From Streptomyces sp. C10-9-1 (lineage in GTDB: Bacteria; Actinomycetota; Actinomycetes; Streptomycetales; Streptomycetaceae), in assembly GCF_024497955.1 (NCBI RefSeq), contig NZ_JANHKP010000010.1:186001-250000 (forward strand): a stretch of DNA of 64,000 nucleotides, written 5' to 3'. Position numbers and translations under genes: made by a program. Positions within the stretch are counted from its first letter, which is position 1, and every line of letters begins with the position of its first letter. Of this stretch, positions 51,795 through 61,100 are shown piece after piece. The notes beneath the pieces were generated by a model that saw only the letters and a program-made list of their open reading frames with translations, had not been told where the DNA came from and did no database searches.

Positions 51795-54700
51795 ATGATG
51801 CTGAGAAAGCTGGCGGTGGCCGGGGTGTCCCTGGCCGTGACCCTCGGGGTGGTGGTGCCGGCCTCCGTCGCCGCGGCCGCTCCGGCCACCGCACCTCCCG
51901 CGGAGCCGCAGCCGCCCTCCGCCGCACGCGCCCTCGCCGCCGCCGACCGGGCCGCGGACAGCGGTCTCGACGCGCTCGCCACGGGCCCCGACGAGCAGTA
52001 CGACCGGAGCCGGGTGACCCCCTGGGTCGAGGGCCTGTACTCCGTCGCCTACGAACGCACCTACAAGGGTCTGCCCGTCGTGGGCGGCGACGCGGTGGTC
52101 CTGGCCGACGGCAGCGGCCGGGTGCGCTCGGTGCACTCGGCCACCCGGACCTCGATCTCCGTCCCCACCAGGGCCGCGGTGTCCGCCGCCGAGGCCGCCG
52201 AGGCGAGCAGGGCCCGGCTCGCGGAGGTGGCGAAGACGGAGGCGCCGCGCCTGGTCGTCCGCGTCAAGGACGACCGCGCGACGCTCGCCTGGGAGACCGT
52301 GCTGACGGGCCGGACCCGGAAGGACGTCCCCAGCAGGCTCCACGTCTTCGTCGACGCCCGCACCGGCGGCATCGTCGACTCCTACGACGACGTCCGGGCC
52401 GGAACCGGCCACAGCGAGTGGAACGGCCCGAACCCGCTGGCCATCGACACCTCCCGCTCGGGCAGCCGGTACGCCCTCCGCGACACCACCAGGCCCGGCC
52501 TCCAGTGCTCGGACTACGGCAGCGGGCTGTTCACCAAGGCCACCGACGACTGGGGCACCGGAAACGCCTCCAGCCGCGAAACCGGCTGCGTGGACGCCAT
52601 GTACGCGGCCCAGAAGCAGTCCGACATGCTCCGGGAGTGGCTCGGGCGCAACGGCCACGACGGCAACGGCGGCAGCTGGCCGGTACGGGTGGGCCTCAAC
52701 CAGCTCAACGCCTACTGGGACGGGTCCACCGTCACCATCGGCCACAACAGCGCGGGCAAGTGGATCGCCGGCATGGACGTCATCGGCCACGAGTTCGGGC
52801 ACGGCCTGGACTCCAGCACCCCCGGCGGGGCCAACCACGAGCGTGGCCTGGGCGAGGGCACGGGCGACATCATGGGCGCCCTCACCGAGGCGTACGCCGC
52901 CCAGCCCGCACCGTACGACACCCCCGACTACACCGTCGGCGAGACGATCGACCTCCAGGGCCGCGGGCCGATCCGCAACATGTACGACCCCGGAGCGCTC
53001 GGCGACCCGGCCTGCTACTCCTCCTCCATCTCGGGCACCGAGGAGCACGCCGCCGCCGGCCCGCTCAACCACTGGTTCTACCTGCTGGCGGAGGGGTCGG
53101 AGCCGGGAGGCGGCAAGCCCTCCAGCGCCACCTGCAACGGCTCCACGGTCACCGGTGTCGGCATCCGGGAGGCCGGAAGGGTCTTCTACGGCGCCATGCT
53201 GCTCAAGACCAGCGGCATGACCTACAAGCGCTACCGGACCGCGACGCTGACCACCGCCAAGAACCTGGACGGCAGCTGCGGCCTGTTCGCCAGGACCAAG
53301 GCCGCCTGGGACGCGGTCAGCGTCCCCGCCCAGCCCGGCGATCCGACCTGCACCGCGCAGCAGGACGAGTTCTCCCTGGCGCTCTCCCCCGCCTCCGGCG
53401 ACATCCGGGCCGGTTCCTCGGTCGGCGCCACCCTCCACACCACCACCGTCTCCGGCAGCGCCCAGCAGGTCGCACTGACCGCCTCCGGCGCGCCCGCCGG
53501 CGTGGACGTCTCCTTCAGCCCGTCCACCGTCACCTCCGGCAGCAGCTCCACCATGACCCTCTCGGCCGCCGCCGGAACGGACGCCGGGACCTACGCGATC
53601 ACCGTCACCGGGCGCGGCGGGAGCACCGCCCACACCGCCCGGTACACGCTCCGCGTGGACGGCGGCGGAGACACGCCCGCGCCCCCGGACGTCAGCGTGG
53701 ACAACGTCCGGGCCCACCTCGACGAGCTGTACGCCATCGCGTCGCGCAACGGCGGCAACCGCCGTGCGACCGGCGGCGGCTACCGCGACTCCCTCGCCTA
53801 CGTCAGGGGCAGACTCCAGGCGGCCGGGTACACGGTCACCGAGCAGACCTGCACCTCGGGGTGCTCGGCCGGGGCCGGCAACAACCTCATCGCCGAATGG
53901 CCCAAGGGCGAGTCCACCGACGTCTACATGTTCGGCGCCCACCTCGACGGGGTGTCCGCGGGTCCCGGCATCAACGACAACGGCTCCGGCTCGGCGGCGC
54001 TGCTGGAAGCGGCCCTCACCCTGGCGGAGGCCGACCCCGCCATGAGGAACCGGGTCCGCTTCGCCTGGTGGACCGACGAGGAGCAGGGCCTCAACGGCTC
54101 CGACTTCTACGCCAGGACGCTCTCCGCCACGGAACGCTCGCGGATCAGGGCCTACTACAACTTCGACATGATCGCCTCGCCCAACGGCGGGTACTTCATC
54201 AACAACATCGGCTCCGCGGCCTCGGCGCCGATGAAGGCGTACTGGGACTCCCTGGGACTCGCCCCGCAGGAGAACGTCGAGGGCCGGGGACGGTCGGACG
54301 ACTACTCGTTCCAGCGCCTCGGCATCCCCACCTCGGGCTACGCCACCGGGGCCTCGGCCGTGAAGTCCGCGGCGGAGGCCGCCAAGTGGGGCGGGACCGC
54401 AGGCCGCTCCTACGACCCGTGCTACCACTCCTCCTGCGACACCACGAGCAACATCAACACCACCGCGCTGAACCGCAGCGCGGACGGCATCGCGTACACC
54501 CTCTGGAAGACCGCCGTCGGCCAGGCACCCGACCCGGTGGACGACTTCTCCGTCGCCGCCGACCCCGCCGCGGGCACGGTGGAGGCCGGCTCCTCCGGGA
54601 CGGTCTCCGTCCGTACGGCCACCACGAGCGGCGACGCCCAGACCGTGCGGCTCTCGGCGTCGGGGGCACCTGCGGGCGTCTCCGTGTCCTTCAGCCCCTC

Positions 54701-54992
54701 CTCGGTGACCTCGGGGCAGTCCTCGACGGCCACCGTGCAGGTGGCGTCCGGGACCCCCGGCGGCACCTACACGCTCACCCTCACGGGCACGGGCGAGGTG
54801 ACCCACAGCACGACCTACACCCTGACCGTCCCCGGCGACGGGGGCGGTGAGACCAGCTGGCGGCTCGGCGAGACCTACGCCGCCGGGGACGTGGTGACCT
54901 ACGAGGGCGTCCGCTACCGCTGCATCCAGGGGCACACCGCCTATCCCGGCTGGGACCCGCCGAACGTCCCCGCCCTGTGGCAGCGGCTGTGA
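51795..54992 (+). CDS. Secreted double metallopeptidase: M4 (thermolysin-like) plus M28 aminopeptidase
   Basis: 1,065 residues from ATG 51795 (AAGGAG upstream). Order: signal peptide (to about 35); FTP/PepSY-like propeptide (about 60-200); M4 domain with VIGHEFGHGLDS and ERGLGEGTGDIMG (HExxH plus Glu); an Ig-like repeat; M28 domain with FGAHLDGVSAGPGINDNGSG, WWTDEEQGLNGSDFYA and NFDMIASPN; a second Ig-like repeat; a C-terminal CBM5/12-like module (TYAAGDVVTYEGVRYRCIQGHTAYPGW). An endo- and an exo-peptidase on one chain would digest proteins progressively. The carbohydrate module suggests attachment to chitin-bearing material. Followed by a strong terminator. Confidence 0.9.
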   Translation: MMLRKLAVAGVSLAVTLGVVVPASVAAAAPATAPPAEPQPPSAARALAAADRAADSGLDALATGPDEQYDRSRVTPWVEGLYSVAYERTYKGLPVVGGDAVVLADGSGRVRSVHSATRTSISVPTRAAVSAAEAAEASRARLAEVAKTEAPRLVVRVKDDRATLAWETVLTGRTRKDVPSRLHVFVDARTGGIVDSYDDVRAGTGHSEWNGPNPLAIDTSRSGSRYALRDTTRPGLQCSDYGSGLFTKATDDWGTGNASSRETGCVDAMYAAQKQSDMLREWLGRNGHDGNGGSWPVRVGLNQLNAYWDGSTVTIGHNSAGKWIAGMDVIGHEFGHGLDSSTPGGANHERGLGEGTGDIMGALTEAYAAQPAPYDTPDYTVGETIDLQGRGPIRNMYDPGALGDPACYSSSISGTEEHAAAGPLNHWFYLLAEGSEPGGGKPSSATCNGSTVTGVGIREAGRVFYGAMLLKTSGMTYKRYRTATLTTAKNLDGSCGLFARTKAAWDAVSVPAQPGDPTCTAQQDEFSLALSPASGDIRAGSSVGATLHTTTVSGSAQQVALTASGAPAGVDVSFSPSTVTSGSSSTMTLSAAAGTDAGTYAITVTGRGGSTAHTARYTLRVDGGGDTPAPPDVSVDNVRAHLDELYAIASRNGGNRRATGGGYRDSLAYVRGRLQAAGYTVTEQTCTSGCSAGAGNNLIAEWPKGESTDVYMFGAHLDGVSAGPGINDNGSGSAALLEAALTLAEADPAMRNRVRFAWWTDEEQGLNGSDFYARTLSATERSRIRAYYNFDMIASPNGGYFINNIGSAASAPMKAYWDSLGLAPQENVEGRGRSDDYSFQRLGIPTSGYATGASAVKSAAEAAKWGGTAGRSYDPCYHSSCDTTSNINTTALNRSADGIAYTLWKTAVGQAPDPVDDFSVAADPAAGTVEAGSSGTVSVRTATTSGDAQTVRLSASGAPAGVSVSFSPSSVTSGQSSTATVQVASGTPGGTYTLTLTGTGEVTHSTTYTLTVPGDGGGETSWRLGETYAAGDVVTYEGVRYRCIQGHTAYPGWDPPNVPALWQRL

Positions 54993-55039
54993 CGCGGCAA
55001 CCCACCCGCGCCACCTGACACTCCGCGGCGGGAGCGCAC

Positions 55040-55078
55040 CCCGGCCCGCGCCCGTGCGACGGACGGGCGCGGGCCGGG
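55040..55078 (+). terminator. Terminator after the double peptidase
   Basis: A perfect 16-bp inverted repeat (55040-55055 with 55063-55078) and a seven-base loop, followed by TTCCCC, begins 48 bases after the peptidase stop. Confidence 0.85.
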
Positions 55079-55563
55079 TTCCCCAGGGCGTACGACGGCA
55101 GGTCACGGCCGACCAACCGCACCGGCGGGGCCGGGGCGGGGCAGAGGGCGCACCGCCGCGGAGATGCGCATCCCGGGGGCCGGGCCGTCTCCGGGGAACC
55201 CACACGGCATTTCGCCCTCTGCCCGAAATTCGACCCGATGACATGCGACACCGTGGCGAGATGATTTCGCCGACTGCATTCCGGCGGAACTCTGCACAAG
55301 GCCCGGGCCACGGGCAGGACGGCCGGAGGCGGAGGGGACGGCCCACCCGCGTTCGCTCTACCCCTTGGTTCCCGGGAATGACGTGCCCGCGTTCTCGCTC
55401 CGCCGGTCGAGGATGCAACGGGCAGGGAATGTCCCTCCTTTCGACCACCCGGTACGTGCACCGCCGCGATATGGACGCGTGCCCGCACGCGCCCTCCGGG
55501 GGCCGTGTGCGGCCTCCTTCCCCGTATCCGGGGGTGCGCATACCCCCCACGAAGGAGAAGGAA
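55079..55563. other. Leader region of the RiPP locus
   Basis: About 485 bases with no supported gene. Stretches near 55200-55300 and 55360-55420 are AT-richer than the surrounding sequence and probably carry the promoter of the precursor gene. No clear operator was identified. Confidence 0.4.
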
Positions 55564-55825
55564 ATGCGAGCAGGCGACTCCAAGCGCTATCTCGCCTATC
55601 TGGCGGCGATCGCCGCCGGGCTGCCCACGCCCGTGCTCGTCGGCGGCTCGGCCCAGGCGTCGACCGGCGCCACCGGCACGGTCACCGTCTCCGAGTCGGC
55701 GCGTGCCGCACTCGCCCAGGCGGTGCAGGCCGACCGCCGACGGCCTGTTCGGTCAGCACAACCAGACGTACAACGAGGTCACTAACCCGCCCTACCTGCA
55801 GTACGGCAAGCCGTTCCACCCGTAG
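55564..55825 (+). pseudogene. RiPP precursor gene, frameshifted (multi-cyclophane type core)
   Basis: ATG 55564 has a strong SD (AAGGAGAAGG). The leader reads about 58 codons (YLAYLAAIAAGLPTPVLVGG, then SESARAALAQAVQAD). A seven-base tandem duplication (GCCGACC before GCCGACGG) then throws the frame; skipping it restores GLFGQHNQTYNEVTNPPY and LQYGKPFHP before a TAG at 55823. The core is full of aromatic-X-X motifs ending in Gln/Glu/Lys (FGQ, YNE, YLQ, YGK), as in three-residue cyclophane RiPPs. Downstream of the TAG the same frame stays open for 22 codons ending VPLSRILDELF. As it stands, translation ends at 55785 with no core. Confidence 0.55.
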
Positions 55826-56003
55826 CACACCGCGCAGGAGGCCGGCGCGGCCGCCGCCGTACCGCTGAGCAGGATTCTCGACGAGCTGTTCTGACGCCCC
55901 CGCCGGTGCCCGGCACCGGCTCCGACCGGATGCGGCCCGCGCAGCCCGGGCCGCGTCCGGTCTCCCCGCAGCATCGAGCCACAAGCGCCCAGGAGGCCCG
56001 AGG

Positions 56004-57178
56004 ATGGCACAGGAACCCACCAGACAGGTCCAGTTCGTCACCAAGGTGTCCAAGTTCTGCAACCTGAGGTGCACCTACTGCTACGAGTTCGCCGAACTCG
56101 ACCGGCGAGAGCGGATGAGCCGGGAGCAGCTGCACCGGATGTACGTCCACCTGCGCGACTACTACGTCGACAGGGACCGGGAGGACGGCGTCCGCACCCA
56201 GCTGCACATCGTCTGGCACGGCGGCGAGCCGTTGATGATCGAACCGGACTACTCCTGGCGCACCCTGGAGGACCAGCGGGCCGTCTTCGGGGACTCCCTG
56301 CGGGTGAGCAACACCGTGCAGACCAACCTCACCCTCCTCGACGACGAGCGGCTCCGGCTGCTCCGCGACGGATTCGACAACGTCGGCGTGTCCCTGGACC
56401 TCTTCAGCGGCCTGCGCGTCAACATCGCCGGCCGGGACCAGCAGGCCACGGTGGTGTCCCATATGGAGCGCCTGCGCTCCGAGGGTGTCCCGTTCGGCTG
56501 CATCACCGTGCTGACCAGGAAGAACCTGGGCCGGGTGGTGGACACCTTCGCCTTCTGCCAGAAGGCCGGACTGGGGTTCCGGGCCTGCCCCTTTTCGAGG
56601 GCGCCTACGCCGACCAGCACGAGACGTACGACATCACCGTGCCCGAGATCGTTTCCGCCCTGAACGGACTCGCCGACCTCTGGCTCGGCAGCGACCACCC
56701 GGTGCAGGTGTCCCCGCTGGACGACCAGTTGCAGATCGTGCTGCGCCACCTCGACCCGAAGGCGCCGCGCTCCTACTTCAACCAGCGCGAATGGCTGCCG
56801 GTCATCGTCGTGAACACCCCCGGGGACGTCTACGCCTACGGCGACCCGTACGAGGACCTCCGGGCGTCGCTGGGCAACATCTTCACCACCCCGCTGGGGG
56901 AGTTGCTCTCCGGCCCGCGCTTCGACGCCTCCGCCCGGGCGGCCGAGACCCGGATGGCCGCGAACTGCCTGAACTGCGAGTATTTCGGAGCCTGTTCGGG
57001 CGCGGCCATCGCCAGCAACCGCGACAACGTGCACACCGAGGTCGACGGCATCGGCGTGTGCGACGTCGACCGGGCCGTGCTCCGGCACATCGAGGACCGG
57101 CTGCGCTCCAGTGGCGTGCTGGACGGCGACGGACGCGTCGCGACCAGCCCCGCGCCCGCCGCCGACCCCGTCGCCTGA
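56004..57178 (+). pseudogene. Radical SAM/SPASM peptide maturase, one-base frameshift
   Basis: ATG 56004. The first 195 codons encode an AdoMet radical barrel: FVTKVSKFCNLRCTYCYEF (CX3CX2C iron-sulfur site), IVWHGGEPLMIEPDYSW, SNTVQTNLTLLDDE, NVGVSLDLFSGLR. At about 56584 one base appears to be missing; the other frame continues LPLFEGAYADQHETYDITVPE to NCLNCEYFGACSGAAIASNRD and GIGVCDVDR, a SPASM-like cysteine region, and ends at 57178. Combined length is about 390 residues, normal for cyclophane-forming maturases. Paired with the precursor 180 bases upstream. Could be true decay or a sequencing error. Confidence 0.75.
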
Positions 57179-57230
57179 CCCCGTGCCGGGACGTGGGAGC
57201 GAGCGCCGAGGGCTCCCCGGGGGCTTCGCC

Positions 57231-57840
57231 GTGACGGTCTCCGCGGCGGACGGCCCGCGCTCGCCGGTGCCCGACCCCCCGTTCGACGACACGGCCCCGC
57301 TGCTCGCCGTCACCCTGGAGCCCATGCCGGGCGGCGGGGAGGAGCGCCCGCCCTTCCTGCACCTGGACCTGGCGGACCGGCCCGGCGCGGCGGCCGTGGC
57401 ACGGGGCCTGCGCCGGGCGGGGACCGTCCTGGACACGGCGGTGACCCTGTTCGTCCACAGCTCGGGCAACGGCTACGTCGGCATCACCGTCACCGTCACC
57501 GGGGAGGCGCCCACGGCCGATGCCCGGCCCGACGCGGAGGACAGCCCCGGGCAGCGCGTCCTGCGGGTGGCGGTCGACCCCGCCCACCACGCCGCGGGTC
57601 TCGCGGCCGCCGTACGCAGCGGTCTGCTGGTGCTGGTGCACCACTGGACGTCGACCGGGGGCGAGGTCCGCCGGTCACTGCTGAAGGTGGCCGTGCACCG
57701 GGCGACGCTCGAACGGATCGTCCGGGCGGCGCTCACACATCCCGCTCCGTGCGGGTCGGGCTGTCCGGCGGGCGGGGCGGGGCGGGCTCTGACGACCACC
57801 ACGGCCCCGGGTCCCCCGGGGTGCCCCACCGCACCCTGTC
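57231..57840 (+). CDS. Unknown protein following the maturase; 3' end uncertain
   Basis: A GTG at 57231 with GGGGG upstream opens a frame with normal host codon use for about 190 codons: PPFLHLDLADRPGAAAVARG, TAVTLFVHSSGNGYVGITVTV, VLRVAVDPAHHAAGLAAAVRSG and VRRSLLKVAVHRATLERIV. It looks like a small alpha/beta domain, no family recognised. The frame lacks a stop until 58772, but codon use changes after about 57830 and it would run far into an opposite-strand gene. The true end was probably lost at the island boundary. It may be a third RiPP gene. Confidence 0.45.
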
Positions 57841-58186
57841 ACAGCGACGAGGCGAATCCTGCTGTGCTGGCTGACACGACCGGGCCCATCCGCGATGTCG
57901 TCGAAAGCCTCAACTCCGCGCTCCAGTTCCTGCGAGCACTGGCAGCTGGCGAGGGTGACCCAGAGATCCAGGACGTGCCCCTGACCATACGGGACCTGCC
58001 GGAGCCTGTGGCTCCTGCACCCACCTCACTGAGCGCACGAGGACCGCCGCGACATGAAGTCCGGCCAGAGGGCGGCGTTCTTGTCACAGCGTGCGGCGAT
58101 GCCGCACCCCTGCTTGAACAGCCCCGCCGAGGCGTCCGACCCAGCGGCAAGGCTCGGCAGTTGCCACTGGGCTGCTCGCGATGGCC
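57841..58186. other. Boundary region between host locus and right island
   Basis: Codon use drops in GC here. One plus frame reads TTGPIRDVVESLNSALQFL and RALAAGEGDPEIQDVP, which looks like coding sequence, but no start or end can be fixed. A minus frame ends IAARCDKNAAL, faintly like an IS5-type transposase tail. Probably a recombination junction with gene fragments. Confidence 0.4.
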
Positions 58187-61100
58187 TCAACTGGGATCGA
58201 TCACCATCCTGCCCGGCATGAGTCTGGTGATGCTCTGGCGAAGGCGTCGGGCGTCCAGTGAGGCCACGGATGTGGCGGCTTGGAGATTCATTTCGAAGCA
58301 CGCCCGGTACGGGTGGAGCGCCACAGCAAGGTCGTGGTGGGACTCGGCGAACTCCGTCAGATCGGCGAGATCCCTGGTGGAGGCGCCGGAGAGCCTGCTG
58401 AGGTCGCCGAGCAGCTCAAGCAGTTCGCCAAGACGGCCGGCCGCGGCAGCGCCGGCCAGCCCCACGGTCAGATCCTGGGGCGAGCGCGGCGGGTGGCTGA
58501 GGAGGCGTTCCACCGCCAGAGTCTGGTGGCGTTTCCGCCACGGAGTGGGGGGCAGCCAACTCAGCGCGCGGGCGACCGCCGGGGCGTCTGCGACCAGGGG
58601 CTCCCGTGCCGAAGGCCCGGCGAGGTTCCGGAGCCTGAAACCAGCCGTCGAGAGGGCCTGGCAGGCATGGCCCACCTCCAGCCACATCGCCCGGTCATCG
58701 AGAACGATCTCACGGGACAGGACGGAGACGACCCGGTCGTTGACGGCGGAGGCAACGGCATCGACGTGCTGAGGCTGCAGCCGTGCCGCGACTCTCAGCA
58801 GCAGCACTCCCACGGGAAGATGGACGTGCTCCACCACCCTCGACCAGCCGACCTCCTTGAGCGAATCGAACACCATCGGTGCCCCGGCATTGTCGTCGAG
58901 ACTGGTCAGAAGGGCGGCGAGACCGACGGCTGGCTCCAGATCGGCCAGCACCCCCAGCCGCAGCCGTCGTTCCAGCTTGGCGTGGTCGATCTTCGGGACC
59001 AGCTCGAGTGCCCAGCGTCGTTCCCACAGCGCCATGGTGCGCAGGATGTCCCGGACGACTCGCGGACTGGAGACGGTGGTGATGATGAGCTTCTTCAGCT
59101 CGTAGGTCATCGTGGTCCAGTCCGCGTTGAGCGCCTGTCTGGGGCCGACCCCGATCTGAGCGAGGTGCAGGGCCGCCATGTACTGCTCAGAGGGGTTCTG
59201 CAGCAGCTGCAGCTCCTCTGTGAAGATCTTCATGAGTACTGCGTCGCTCGTGAGCCCCTGGTAGACGGGTTTCCCCAGCCCTGCGATGTCCTCAAGGGCC
59301 GCGAGCAGCCCGGCTGCCCCCACCGGGTTGGCGTACATCTCGGATCGGGTGCGCCAGACCAGGCGGGACTCCTCCTCCGAACGAATGGTCTTCATCGTGT
59401 CCCTGCCGTAACTGGTGACCAGACGGCCGACGAACCCCCGGTCCATCCGGTCCAGCACCCGGAGGAGCTGGGTGAACTCGCCGCCGCTCCTGACCGAGTC
59501 GAGACGGTCCCTCCACACGTTCGGGCGTCCGATGACCTTGCTCGTCTTCTGCAGCAGATTGGCCCCGGAGATCCCTCCTGTGTGCCGCAGAGTGCCAGCA
59601 ATCTCCCGGCAGGCCTCAGCCACCGGAATGGTCGGGGCGTTGGCCAGACGCTGCGCCAGTTCGCGAATGTCGAACGTCTGGGCGTACCTGCGGAGGGCGT
59701 GGGGGTACAGGGCGCGGGCCAGCCGGTGAAACTCCGCTTGGGCCTCGGGCGGTGCCCAGATACTCATCCCGGCAAGCAGATCGTCGACGCTGACCCTCTT
59801 GCGCAAGCGCTCCAGGAAGCCGGCTCCGAGTTCGAGGTCGGAACCGAGCCGTAGGGCGAGCCGTGGTCCCCAGATCCTGCGGGATGTGGTGAGTGCCTGC
59901 GTGACAATGTCGACCATCAGATCCAGGAACGACCGGCGGTGGGAGACCTGCGCCTCCCACAGCCCCTTGACCACGTAGTACTTCACCGAGGGACGAGGGT
60001 CGGTCTGCAGCCAGTGGACCACGGTCTGCTCGCCGAACGCGTCGCCGAGCCTCTGCGCGAACGTCTTGCCGTGCTGGTGGAAGGGTTCCTCCACCGCGTA
60101 CGTCACGGACAGCAGCATCCCGGCCGCCCTGGGGTCGGCTCTGACCGCCTCGGCCAGCTTCCTTACGAAGTCATTGTCAGGCACGGGTTCAGGAGCCCAC
60201 AGCACAGGTCCCTGGACTGGTACGGACAGCAACAGGCAGGCGCACCAGGCATGCAGACCCTGGACCACACGGAGGAGTTCGACGACCTCCATCGGCGAGG
60301 CGCGGCGCAGCAGAGCACGGAGTGCGTCCAGATAGCGGCCCCGGTCCCAACGGGTGTCCACGGCCCGCTTGAAGATCTCGTTGCGGTGCATGCCCGAGGT
60401 CCGCCGCACCTCGTGCAGTGCCGTGATGACATCGCGAGGGCTGCTGTGCTCCAGGGCGGGCGAGAGAAGGTGCTGGTACTCGTCGATCATCACCGCCCAC
60501 TCAGTCCGCTCCACCTGACGGCGCAGCATCATCCCGGCGAGAATCACGGCGAATCCGTCCTCCGCCTTGGCCTGGTACTCGATCAGCATCTCGGGACCAG
60601 GTTCCTGGTCGACCGGGTGGTATCCGGCGGCATCCTCGTAGTGGACGTCGGCGTCTTCCGCAACACGCCGCCAGAGCCGCCGTTGGAGCCTCAGGGCCCG
60701 CAGCACCAGGAAGTAGTCGGCGGCCCGTGTCGGACTCAGGTCGGTGACGACCTCCGCGACCCGTTTGACGATGATCTCGTTCAGTTCGGCACTCTGGAAC
60801 CACTCGATCAGGCTCAGCAGGTGCAAGCGTTCCTGAGGGGTGCCCTCACCACTGCTGACAGCAGCGTTGACCTGGACCTGCAGCCACGCCGCGACCTCGT
60901 TGAAGTCGAGCGCCCCGGTGGCCATGGCGTGCCGGATCCCCCGAATGACATTCTTCAGGTCGTGCAGCCGCAGGGGGGACGGATCCTCCGTGAGTCGATT
61001 GGTGAACTGCCGGACGAAATCTCCGGTCGTTGTCTCGTCGAGCGAACTCCCGAGCGCCGTCAGACAACGGGCCAGCTCGGCCGCCTGCGCTCCCTGGAGC

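Noticed and set aside
58026..58090. IS5-type transposase tail (GIAARCDKNA)
   Set aside because: Only about ten residues resemble a transposase C-terminus; upstream residues do not, and no terminal inverted repeats or target duplication were found.
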